This document shows positions 45,801-55,748 of a DNA stretch of 64,000 bases, piece by piece. Each line of letters opens with the position of its first letter. Position 1 is the first letter of the stretch. The stretch is from Axinella damicornis (lineage: Eukaryota > Porifera > Demospongiae > Axinellida > Axinellidae), in contig OZ007509.1 in NCBI GenBank assembly GCA_963931865.1, forward strand, positions 4,159,531 through 4,223,530, in the 5' to 3' direction. The position numbers were made by a program, and so were the translations under genes. The notes beneath the pieces were generated by a model that made no database searches, was not told the DNA's origin, and saw nothing but the letters and a program-made list of their open reading frames with translations.

Positions 45801-48800
45801 ATAGTGCTTAAATTTCGCGGGTGTAAATTTTCGAGAATTTCGCGAATTACAGGTCATTCGCGAAATTATTTCAACGACACGTGTTGTGCGCCTACAGCTA
45901 CGTGGACAGTATTCCAACGTACGCGCGCGACGGCTAGCTTGATGGCTCTGTTTGTGTACTTCAACAGGATGGACAATATTTAGACCGGCGAAATATAAGC
46001 GCCTTACGCCATAAAGAGGATAGCTATAGGATTCAAAAGCGCCACCCACTGCTGGTTAACTTACGTCCTTAGTGACCTTTTCCCCATCCACCTCCTCCAC
46101 AGGAGTCTTGAACTGCACGGGAAAGCAAACCCAACCTACGTATCAGATCTGTTTGCATGTCTGTAACTACGTATGTATCATACTGAGTGATTATACATTA
46201 ATCAAAGGATAAAGTAACCAATACCACAACATTAAATGTGTGAAAGAGACGCTGGTAGGATATGTACATGTACCAATGACGTTGGCTTTCCATTTTCCAG
46301 GGTTTAGTTCTAACTGGCAAATGGGTAGGCAAAGCCCCAATATTGTGACTTTAGGAGGGAAGGGTAGTTCCCTCAGGAAGGTCCGTTAGGGCAGGAGGTA
46401 GCTATGTATTCAAATACTTTAGCAATGAAAAGCGGATTAAATCTTCATGTCTGCACATGCTACAGCCAATGGCAGCTGCATGCAGTGCCATATCCCTTTC
46501 ACTCCAGGCTATACTTTCTCTTCCACTTTCATTCGGAATAAAACTGCTTAGACAAATATTAAACAAACAAGTGAGTCTGGCTGCATTCTACATGTGTATA
46601 TATGTATCTGTTTAGCACCCGCACCCAAGACTACAGGAATTGTGCATTGATTGTTTTACAAGCATTCTGACCTGGAAGCGGTCATCCTCAATGTCTATCA
46701 CTGACTCTCGTGGAGTCATGAACCGAGCTTCCTCAGCTTCATACTGCAGAGGAAGAAATAAAGAACAACAAATGAATGCACATGTTACTTGGTAGCCTCG
46801 TTCACAGGCCATTGCCCAGATTTTCGTTGCTCTCGATTTTTTGTTCATGCGTGGGAGCTAGAGCCTGGAAACAAGGCTAGTTACTTGGCTATAACCAGCT
46901 GCACAAACGTTATGTGCCGTTGGACTCGGTTTGGTGACTAAATATACGGGGAAAGACTGTATGCTTACACACCTCAGCTCCTCTTGTGGGTCCCGGTGTG
47001 GAGCTAGGAGTTGTGAACTAGGAGGAAGGGAATAACGGTCATGAGTATACATGCATAACCAGTGCTCTCTCACCAAACCATTACTTAGCCATGATCGAGT
47101 AATAAGAAACAAACCAGGCTATCATCCATGCACACATTGAGAAACAAGCACAGTTTGCACAGATGTTGCAGCAGTGAACTGTCACAGTGGTAAAAGTGGC
47201 TGTTTAACCGACCAGAACAGCCATACATACGTACAATTGCCTACTGGTATATTCACAAAGAAATGGTCCTGGATAAGATCTCATATGTAAATCATGGTAG
47301 ATGGTTAACAGTCTACATATACAGGACAGGGAGTCGGCCCCAAGTATATTGGCAACAGTGGGTATGTAGCAATTGGCAAGTAGCTTTTGTGCTCACCACG
47401 GCATCAGTCTCCAGTGTCTCCTCATCCTCGCCCTGACTTCCGTCATCCCCTTCTCCTTCAGCTGGAGGCAAACAATCATATCCAGGTCCTTTCACAGGAC
47501 AGAGTTGATACTGACCAAGTACAAATTAATGTCATAGACAAAAACCACATGCACATGTTGGGCTGCTGATTGTCTCAGTGATTTTGCTTGGCATGATGCA
47601 CTGGTCATATAATTTATACAGCTACGTACACGCACAAGTACGTGTATATATGTACTAGAAATATAGCAAAATACTGCACTGAGATCAAACTTCAAGCTGT
47701 ACTGTTGTATCAAATCAGCTCTATTTGTCTTGGCTATACGTATGCCCTCTCTGAACTAGAGTCTACATGTTTGATACTGTACTTGTTTCCCTACAAAAAG
47801 TTGAAATGCTACATGCCAGTGAGCTTGTTCACTCACTGGGGCTGGTAGGATCCATCTCTTCGGGAAACGTCTGCTCTTGCACGTCAGGTGAGTGGTCTGG
47901 TACATCCTCTCCCACATCTGGGGAGACACAGTAGAATGTAATCATGCAATCAGAGGTATGTGAGTGGTGAGTCAGCTGACCGCGTACAAAACATATATGC
48001 AGCTTGGGGACCATTTTGTCAACAGCTCTCAATTCTATTCTTTTCTATGCAGAGTGTCTGGTTTTGATGCTAAAGTACTCAAAAAGAACAATCTGAGAGA
48101 GTCGACCACCAACCATCAAATTCGAAGGGTTCTTCCTGAAATGGGTCCTCCAGGAAGTGGTGGTGCACGTACAGTGTCATCAGTAAGATATCTGCCGTGG
48201 CGATCTGAGGAGACCTGGAATGGAGACGTGTAATATTATAGGTGGGAATTATAAGTAACTGTTCGCCAAAAACCATCAACCAGTGCTAACGGAACTAACC
48301 TGCCACAGATGGTGAGGAGCTTTGTGTTCACGAGTAGCATAGCATGCTGCACGTTAGGTAGACCGCCACTGAGAACAGAGGACGAGAAGATATAACAGAC
48401 TTTAAGACAGGGTGTTAAAACCAGAGCACTGAGCTAGTATTGTAAGAGCTAGTCTCTCTACGTGGAATTCCAACAGGAGGGCTGTATTCATTCTCCCTGT
48501 CTAAGCACGGTTGAATGACTGATCACATGTATGCAGTTCATTAACAACATTTCTCTATGTATGCACATGCAGTAATCCACACAATCATGTTACATAACCA
48601 CACACACACGCATGCATGCACACGCACACATACGCACACACACACACACAAACAAACACGCGCACACACATGCATGTATGCACACGCACACGCATGCACA
48701 CACACACAAACAAACACACACATGCATGCACATGCACACACACACAAAAGCACATGCAGCACAGACTTGTGGTTCGGGTCCAGGCAGTCCTTGGCTAGCT

Positions 48801-51800
48801 TCACCACCACTTCCTGAGCTGCTTGCAGCTGGCCAAACTGAACATGCTCCACTGCCTGCACAAGTGATATGGGAGACACAAATTGGAACCCAACTCACCA
48901 TTGGCAGAACTACAGTACCAGTTGTGAGTATTGACATTCCACAGTACAATAGTGAGGTTTCATGCCTATTGTGTTAGATCGTCCAACTTGTGACGCCACT
49001 TCTAAGGCGAGGTCACAGTAGCCTCATTCTCAGGCCATGTGGGAGGAGAACGTGGCCTGGGAATGAGGCTAAGGTCACGTACCACCTGTCATCCTCACCT
49101 CCAGCAGGAAGACCTGGTCGGTACAGTAGAGTCTCTCGTAGGTTCTCAGCAGCCCGGTGAGCCGCTGCCAGGATAACTTCCTCTCTTCCACATCAGTGGG
49201 GTTCAATCTGGGCAGGGAGGGAACGATCTTGGTGCAGTGAGTGCTGAGTAACACAGGTCGGCATTCCCACTCTCCCCAGTGGCAGGAGAGAATGGGACGA
49301 GACTTAGTTGAGGATATATCAAGCATCTTCCTCTTCTCTTTACAACTACTCCCTTCAACCACCTCCCTATCTCTCTCTCCCCCCCCCCCCCCCCCCCCCC
49401 CCCCCCCTTATGTCCTCCTCACTGACTCCTGTGCCCATGGATTCTCTCTTGACTCCATTACAGGTCATTTGTATTGTGTATAGGTCATGTCATCTTGCTA
49501 GTCAAGCCGCTGTTATACCTGAAGGTTTCAAGGGTCAGAGCTAAGGTTGCTGTGTTATTGATCAAACACTGCCCACACATAATCGCCGTCCCCGAATGAG
49601 CCGCACCCCCACAAGTGTTGAATGAAATAGATGCCACCCTTGAATAGTAGAACCAAGGCTATTCTTCGAATTTAGTAGGATCGATTTCCACGTATTGGTT
49701 ACTTCAGCATGAATGGAGCATTCCAATGATGTCCGTTTGCTGTAGGTTTAATTTTGACCCAAAATCACGAAAAACCATGGATTCCAAATACCAATTTTGG
49801 TTACTTCCAAAATTGGCATGTCATATCTGGTAGAGAATGGTTTCCAAAATGTGCCAATTTTGGCACAAAAACATACCTCCGAATGGTCAGACCTGTTATT
49901 AACCAACTGTTTTACGCTGTCCTCAGTTGTTGCTACCTACCAACAGTAGCCGCACAAAATCACATGAAACGTTAGCCACAGCTAGCCTCGTTCCCAGGCC
50001 GTCTGCCAGTCGCGCACACATCGCATACGCGACCTTTGAACCCTTGTCAGATAGCTGGCAGAAGGTCACGTATGCGATGCGCGCGCAACTGGCAGACGGC
50101 CTGGGAAAGAAGGCTAAGCCACAGCATCAATACTGTACTTGTACTGCACAATGATTGCTCCTTCCTACTCACTTCAAGTCTACTGGGCCATAGAGCAGTG
50201 TGACGATCCTGTTGAAGACAAAGAGCTTCCTGGTGAGAGTCTCCTCTGTGTCTTCCTCGTCTTGACTGAACGCTATGTACACATTTTCATTAAACTGAGA
50301 CGGTGGGGTAGGGTTAGGAGGGGGTATGGAAGGAGGAAGAAATGTGGAGAGGAAGGAGGAGGGAGGAATGTGGAGAGGGAAGGAGGAATGTGGAGAGGGA
50401 AGGAGGAATAGGGAAGAGTGAGGAGAGGGAGTGTGGAGAGGAAGGAGGAGGAGTGAGGAGTGAGGAGAGGGAAGGAGGGAGGAGTGTGGAGAGAGAAGGG
50501 AGGAAGGAGTGTGCAGAGGGAAGGACGAGGAGGGAGGAGTATGGAGAGGGAAGGAGGAGGGAGGTGTGGAGAGGGATCGATGGAGGTAGGAGTGTGGAGA
50601 GGGAGGGAGGGAGGAGTGTAGGATGGAGGAGTGTAGAGAGGGAGGGAATGTGGAGACAGAAGGAGGAGGGAGGTGTGGAGAGGGAAGAAGGAAGAGGGAG
50701 GAGCGTGGAGAGGGAAGGGAGGGAGGAGTGTGGAGAGGCAATGGTCAGGATTAATACAATCTCCTGTTGACTGAGGCAGTCTCATGTTGTTAAACATTGC
50801 TTCTCTATCCCAGGGTGACGTGGACATGTTTGTATGCAATGAAGACACTCACCTTATGGAAGACAATGAGGAAGCCATCTTCCCCCTGGATGGATAGCAC
50901 TGGTTTCTTCAAGCTATTGAGTACGCCCTGGAGAGAGGGAAAGAGCTTGCACTTCAGGGAAGGATGCCTGCTACTCCCATATACACAACAATTGCCCTTT
51001 AGTACAGGTATGTCACTTGTTAGTTCAGTAGACCTTTCTCAATCATTTCTTGGGATGAGGGGGGGGGGGGGGGGGGGGGGATATTAACAGTCCCCCAAAA
51101 GTAGCGTACTAGTAACAAACACTTCAATGATGAAGGTCCGTTCGTTGTTCTTGCAATGCTGAGTTCTGTCTTGGTACATTGCCCATGAACAGTTGCTTCC
51201 CTCTGCCCGTGACATTGCTGACATGGTAAACTGTAGCCACTTTAAATGCCAATCACAATGTTGTCTTATTGGAGGGAGTCTGAACTGTCTGACTGCTTAG
51301 TTTGGACTACTATACGTTCAGCAGAACATGCAAGGGTTGTAGTCTTTGGGGCTAATTTTATTTCAACGTGTGTTGTCTTCTTCGGTGTATAGCAGATGAA
51401 AACCACACAGGTTGAAACACTCTCCCACCCAGGTAATACGCGAATTGAAACGGCAAAACATTGTTTCATTTCTAGCACGGAGCAGAATAACTCACAAAGG
51501 AGGTGTTGAATGGTAGGAAGAACATGCTGAGAGCATCCCGAACGTCCCACTGAGCGGAAATCTCTTCTGCCTGTAGCGGTCAGATACACAGCAGCAGTCT
51601 GTCAGTGCACACGGTCATCAGTTCACTAGCCTCGTTCCCAGGTCACGTGGGAGGCCTGGGAACGAGGCTATGAGGGCTGGGCTACCAGTATCAATACCTG
51701 GTACCACCTGTATCAGTAGTTGCTGAAGGTACATGTACAGTAAGTTCAAAGCCCATGCACAGTGTGTCTCTAACTACTAGTCTCGGTTCCTTAAACTTGA

Positions 51801-52313
51801 AAGAAGGAGGGTCTGGTCAAGTTGGTACTGAAGGCCATAGTATGCTGGGCACCAAGACGCCTGGTTACCAGTGTGTCCTGATTATTGATACACTGATGTA
51901 GGTCTAGCTGAGTTTCATATCAGTGTATCAATAATCAGGACACACTGGTAACCAGGCGTCTTGGTGCCCAGCATACTATGGCCTTCAGTACCAACTTGAC
52001 CAGACCCTCCTCCTCCTTCTTCGTAGATGGCTAATGAAATATGGTCAAGAGCTGGATATACCACACCCACTCCTGCTCATGCCTTCTGAATCCATCACAC
52101 GTTGAGCTTGGAGTTGTGTAGCAGGTAGCTGCAATACAACTCAAGTTTCAATGGGCTCAGAAAGCTAACAAACTCTAACCTAATAGGCTATGCTGAACTC
52201 ACTGATGCTCCAGATAGCTGCTTCATGCGGTCGAACAGATAACCTCCCATCTCCCTGTCCAGTGAGTAGAAGGCCAGGTCCGACCTGTCGTCGAAGACAA
52301 CCAGGCCTTTCAT
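36881..52313 (-). CDS. HPS1: HPS1 (BLOC-3 subunit), 25 exons
   Basis: Exons 52313-52203, 51570-51496, 50927-50853, 50294-50173, 49243-49099, 48855-48767, 48368-48300, 48214-48114, 47917-47837, 47461-47397, 47017-46973, 46743-46672, 46112-46065, 45209-45078, 42211-42104, 41454-41327, 41165-41132, 40645-40509, 40346-40274, 40056-39918, 39808-39663, 39558-39490, 38698-38573, 38063-37981, 37049-36881; all phases agree and give 813 aa (human about 700). HPS1 with HPS4 forms BLOC-3, the guanine-nucleotide exchange factor for RAB32/38 in lysosome-related organelle biogenesis. Recognised blocks: MKGLVVF start, [59 protein letters not shown] and the [19 protein letters not shown] tail. The extra length is mostly an acidic linker in exons 8-14. 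The exon 20/21 junction and the exon 6 donor (GTCTGT) are the weakest parts. Intron 14 contains ST3 on the other strand. Confidence 0.9.
37752..37786. mobile_element. TAGCC-family hairpin element (35 bp), duplicate of 10396
   Basis: Same minimal element as at 10396, in HPS1 intron 24. Confidence 0.8.
38324..38408. mobile_element. TAGTC-ended hairpin element (85 bp)
   Basis: TAGTCTAGCTGCTAGACCC and its complement around a 29-nt loop. Flanks GGTACGGGG and GGTAAGGGG (8 of 9). Absent from duplication copy 1, so it inserted after duplication. Confidence 0.9.
38517..38560. mobile_element. TAGCC-family hairpin element (44 bp) at duplication boundary
   Basis: TAGCCTCGTACGCGG ... GGCCTGGGAATGAGGCTA, with 9-bp flanks GTAATAGTT and GTAATAGCT. 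The right flank lies next to the donor of HPS1 exon 23. Confidence 0.85.
41484..41842. repeat. Purine-rich tract (polypyrimidine in HPS1 pre-mRNA)
   Basis: Nearly pure G/A on the plus strand. In the HPS1 transcript it is a ~360-nt pyrimidine tract ending about 30 nt before the acceptor of exon 16. Confidence 0.9.
41932..42082. mobile_element. TAGCC-family hairpin element (151 bp), long perfect stem
   Basis: TAGCCTCGTTCCCAGGCC with arms of ~68 bp that pair almost perfectly around a ~15-nt loop (ttcgccgcccttccg). In HPS1 intron 15. Flanking duplication not evident. Confidence 0.85.
42417..42514. mobile_element. TAGCC-family element (98 bp)
   Basis: TAGCCTCGTTCCCAC ... GCCTGAGAACGAGGCTA; flanks GGGACATGG and GGGCTATGG. 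Confidence 0.75.
43074..44803 (+). CDS. CHST15-like sulfotransferase (ST3), nested in HPS1 intron 14
   Basis: Two exons, 43074-43350 and 43536-44803, phase 1 junction at the same place as in ST1, 514 aa. The ATG at 43074 ([12 protein letters not shown]) precedes a hydrophobic segment, [18 protein letters not shown], giving a type II membrane topology with a shorter stem than ST1. Motifs [13 protein letters not shown] (about residue 222), [10 protein letters not shown] and [11 protein letters not shown] are intact, so a PAPS-dependent Golgi sulfotransferase is expected. It is clearly a paralogue of ST1/ST2 but diverged, except for a patch around 44111-44225 that is about 93% identical to them in DNA. 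It lies within an HPS1 intron on the opposite strand, so the two genes are transcribed through each other. The acceptor substrate is unknown. Confidence 0.87.
46793..46879. mobile_element. TAGCC-family element (87 bp)
   Basis: TAGCCTCGTTCACAGGCC ... AGCCTGGAAACAAGGCTA; exact 9-bp flanks GTTACTTGG on both sides. Confidence 0.85.
48598..48750. repeat. CA-rich repeat (GU-rich in HPS1 intron 6)
   Basis: (CA)n with CG and TG interruptions. In the HPS1 transcript it is a GU-repeat that starts about 15 nt after the donor of exon 6. Open frames rich in His/Thr are artefacts. Confidence 0.9.
49019..49071. mobile_element. TAGCC-family hairpin element (53 bp)
   Basis: TAGCCTCATTCTCAGGCCA ... GGCCTGGGAATGAGGCTA; flanks AGGTCACAG and AGGTCACGT. 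Confidence 0.85.
49379..49407. repeat. Poly-C run (~29 bp)
   Basis: Long C homopolymer after a CT-rich stretch in HPS1 intron 4. Confidence 0.9.
49983..50116. mobile_element. TAGCC-family hairpin element (134 bp)
   Basis: TAGCCTCGTTCCCAGGCCG ... CGGCCTGGGAAAGAAGGCTA with long arms based on tctgccag...cgcatacg. Exact 9-bp flanks AGCCACAGC. Confidence 0.9.
50311..50740. repeat. Purine-rich minisatellite (polypyrimidine in HPS1 pre-mRNA)
   Basis: Irregular repeats of ggagtgtggagagggaagga. In the HPS1 transcript it is a ~430-nt pyrimidine-rich tract ending close to the acceptor of exon 4. Pro/Ser/Leu-rich open frames here are artefacts. Confidence 0.9.
51627..51670. mobile_element. TAGCC-family hairpin element (44 bp)
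   Basis: TAGCCTCGTTCCCAGG, a short palindromic centre with CACGTG, and CCTGGGAACGAGGCTA. No flanking duplication visible. Confidence 0.8.
51799..52022. repeat. Near-perfect ~100-bp-arm hairpin in HPS1 intron 1
   Basis: ggtctggtcaagttggtact ... cactga pairs with its reverse complement on the far side of a ~22-nt centre. The ends do not match the TAGCC family. It would form a long RNA hairpin in HPS1 pre-mRNA. Confidence 0.9.
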
Positions 52314-52533
52314 CTTGCAGCACCTGTTTTCAGGCTTTATCTACATCTGTCATCACAGTCATGGCGCTGCATGCAGAGGTGAGTTTGTTTTGCTGTGCTC
52401 TAAATAGAGCGCAAACACGTGACGGCGCGCGCCGTTTCGGTTGGCCGCATCGCGCATGCGATGAGGGCGGGGCTCACCGTAGATAATCTATGGGCTGTGT
52501 TCAAGATCGGCAGCACGAGCGCAGTGGGGAACC
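52314..52533. promoter_or_regulatory. Divergent HPS1/PPT2 promoter with CACGTGAC motif
   Basis: Only 220 bp separate the HPS1 start codon (minus) from the first PPT2 start codon (plus), so a shared promoter is likely. CACGTGAC at 52416-52423 matches the core of the CLEAR element (GTCACGTGAC), which TFEB/MITF-type factors bind at lysosomal genes in vertebrates. A GC-rich stretch (ggcgcgcgcc) follows. Function is inferred. Confidence 0.6.
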
Positions 52534-55080
52534 ATGATGCCAAGAAATCGCTACATGCTAACAGAGCTTCTGGTACTACTTTACTGCTCAGGTAGACTGT
52601 GTAGGGAGAGAGTATACCTTATAAGGAGTATTGGTTTTGTAATACAATTATGTATCAGTGCACAACATGACACCCAGGCTGACATGTATGTACGAAGTAG
52701 GTTCCAGTTGTACATATCAACTTTCACTTTAGTAGGGCCGGAGATCCCAAACATTTTTCAGGAGTCCGCCTGTGTATATGCAACATGCCAGTGAAATGGC
52801 CGAATTGTAAACATGCAAGTAGACTCTCCTTGTAGTGAGAAGTCATCATATGTAGCTACCTTGAGCTGTCCCAGAAGAGTGATTGTCCAGGGGGATATCC
52901 ATCTCTGGACTAAAAGACTGGTCTTCTGTTTTAGTAATTTTGTTTAGCAGCTCATGTAAGGCCATTCTAAGAGCTATAACTTAACACTGTTTATTAACGG
53001 TGTTGTAAGGATTGGAAATAAGTCATAGCTGGATACATTGTCAATAATTGTCTAGTACATCAAATGTAGATTTTGTCTCACACACACTCCTCCTAAACAG
53101 GGCTCGCATTTGCATATTGCCCTGTCATCATAATGCACGGAGTCCTCATGGAGTATCAGGGAATGGAAGAGCTGGCAGGATATATTCAGGATGCCCATCC
53201 CGGCACTGAAGTCTATAATGTGGATGCTTACAATAACCAGGTAGTGTGTAGTTAAGGGTGAAAGTACACAGTGATTCTTTCCATTGTTGGTAAAATAGTA
53301 TGTCAATGATCATTGTTAGACTGGTGTCCAAACTTCCGTGAATAGCAAAACCTAAATTTGCTTTGATGTCTTACAGAACAGCGTCAAGGATATGTGGACA
53401 CAGGTCAAAGGTGTGCAAGCCATAATCCAGCCCATTTTTGATAATGCTACAGATGGTGTGAACATGATTTGCTACTCCCAAGGTACGTATATATTCAGTG
53501 ACTGTACTGTACCTCTCCAGGAAAAAAAAACACACCTGCTAAGTACCGGTATATGGGACATGCACTGTTAATCATGCAATACAAATCGAAATAGCACTCC
53601 GACTTATAGTGTTGCCTTCTACACAGCTTAACGATTTCCTTTGCGTCTGGTTGCAGGTGGTCTGATCTGCAGAGGCATCCTAGAAATGTACTCCAACAAT
53701 GTGAAGACCTTTATCTCTCTCTCAAGCCCTCAGGCAGGACAGTACGGAGGTACACTCATCCTGTAGGCTGTAGCCAACATAGAAGCAAACTCTGTGTATA
53801 CTTGCAGCACCTAACTCCACTATCAATGGCAATCCAATCTCTCCTACAGACACTGAATATTTGCAGTTTCTCTTTCCAAACTACACAAAGGGGCACATTT
53901 ATTCGTCAGTTTATATAACTTATGCCTTTGCTGCAATGCTTTTATTATGAACTCATGCAGTTGATACAAGCATGCTAAACACCATCATCACTTTCTCTTG
54001 TACATTATGTAGGCTACTCTACTCTACTATTGGACAGAGACTTTCTGTAGCAAACTACTGGAATGGTGAGCCTTTGCAGTCCATGGATGTGGGTATTAAT
54101 TATTGTAATGCACTTTGTTCCACATGCAGACCCCCACCACCAGATGCTCTATAAGCAGTATTGTATATTTCTTCCTTTCCTAAACAATGGATCAAATCCA
54201 GGTTGGTATAATATCTGCAGTCAAGCAGTGGCTACATCAAATTGAATGACTGTATACCATTTGCTTATCAGACTACAAAACAAATTTCCTCTCTCTGGAG
54301 CAGCTGGTGCTCATTGGAGGTCCTGACGATGGTGTCATCACCCCCTGGCAGTCCAGGTGAGGTACAGAGTCATGCATGTTCTCTCTTCTTTCCGGGAAAA
54401 AAATTGTCGTTCGGGAATAAATCTTGCATGAGATGTTGTGTTTGTATATTATTGTACACGTTGCATTGTTGCTGCCGCATGGTATACTATAACTATACAC
54501 AATGCTACTGCTAGTTAATTGTGCTTTATCCTTGTATGTTGCTGCCTTGATCTAGTTATTATGCCACTTGAAGCATGAGTCTGTTGGAAGCTTTTATAGG
54601 ACGATAAAAGTGAAAGTGAAAACGTGCTCAAAGTTTCATGCTTTACAAATATATTGACCGTATTGGCTTTGCTTCTTTTATAGCCATTTTGCATTCTACG
54701 ATGAAAATGAGAAGGTCCTTCCAATGACATCACAGCTTGTAAGCATGATACCAAGCACATGAATAATATCTTGCATGGTTTTTTGAGTGTCACATATCAT
54801 CACAAGTATAGCTAGTAGCTAGCCACATGCATGTCAGTCTCAGAGCTCAAATTCGGCCTGAGTAGTACTAGTTGGTATACCCCTGCAGACTGATAATATA
54901 ATTCTCGTCTGTGAATTTTCCGTTGATACCCTCTAGTTCTATGTGAAGGACACGTTCGGTCTGAGGACATTGAGTGAGACTGGCCGGGTAAAGGTGTTTG
55001 AGATCCCAGGAGTGCAGCACCTCCAGTGGCACCATAGCAAGCCAATCTTTCAGCAGTACATTGAGCCTTACCTCAAGTGA
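52534..55080 (+). CDS. PPT2: PPT2-like lysosomal thioesterase, copy A
   Basis: Ten exons, 52534-52591, 53101-53240, 53377-53482, 53657-53749, 53850-53904, 54013-54065, 54130-54201, 54272-54356, 54684-54738 and 54937-55080, give 286 aa (human PPT2 302). Residues 1-20 are a signal peptide. The alpha/beta-hydrolase core shows PVIIMHG after strand 1, the nucleophile motif ICYSQGG with Ser100, [15 protein letters not shown] with the catalytic Asp (211/212) and GVQHLQWH with His267. PPT2 hydrolyses acyl-CoA-type thioesters in lysosomes. All phases fit and all catalytic residues are present. It is divergent from HPS1, another gene of the lysosomal system. A possible polyadenylation signal AATAAA lies at 55461, beyond a long hairpin. 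Confidence 0.92.
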
Positions 55081-55147
55081 CCCGATTGTGGTTGTGTGAT
55101 GTATGTTTGTATACATTTTTGTGATGTTGCAAAGAATATTCAGCTCG

Positions 55148-55452
55148 AGAAGTGAACAGAAGTTCTAGCCGAGATCAGGACTGAGGTCCATACATGGGGT
55201 ATTCATGGACACTCATAGCTACATACCTAGCTACATACATACATACATACGTGCATACATACATACGTAGCTACATAACATCATCACAATTATATAGTTC
55301 AACTATATAATTGTGATGATGTTATGTATGTATGTATGTATGTATGTACGTATGTATGTATGTATGTATGTAGCTAGGTATGTATGAGTGTCCATGAATA
55401 CCCCATGTATGGACCTCAGTCCTGATCTCGGCTAGAACTTCTGTCACTTCTA
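55148..55452. repeat. 305-bp near-perfect inverted repeat downstream of PPT2 copy A
   Basis: Arms of ~150 bp (agaagtga(a)cagaagttctag... tacataca repeats ...) meet at tagttcaacta. The microsatellite parts (ATAC)n/(GTAT)n lie in both arms. It starts 68 bp after the PPT2-A stop codon and before the first AATAAA, so it may lie in the 3' UTR. Confidence 0.9.
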
Positions 55453-55748
55453 AACTTGGCAATAAATAAGTAGGCTAACGTAGGCCTTGGGACCACTATA
55501 CAAGAGTTCTGCAATCTTAGTACATCTACAATAATGTGTAGCACACATAATGTGTAGCACACAAAGTAGTGTGACTGGTGCATGTGGATGAACATCTGTT
55601 GTGCTGCTTTGCTATATTATGGTGACGTCATTTAAGAAATGTGGGCGTAGTGTGGGTGTGCGTGAGGTGATGTCATCGGTAAATAAAGGCGCAGCGTCTA
55701 CGATATCAGAAGAGTACGTCGGATAGCGCTTCGACGAAAAGCTGACTG

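Noticed and set aside
48541..48977. His/Thr-rich and Cys/Val-rich frames over the CA repeat
   Set aside because: Microsatellite translation; only 48767-48855 is an HPS1 exon.
50169..50848. 190-aa Pro/Ser/His-rich frames
   Set aside because: Same artefact over the purine minisatellite; only the part overlapping HPS1 exon 4 is real coding sequence.
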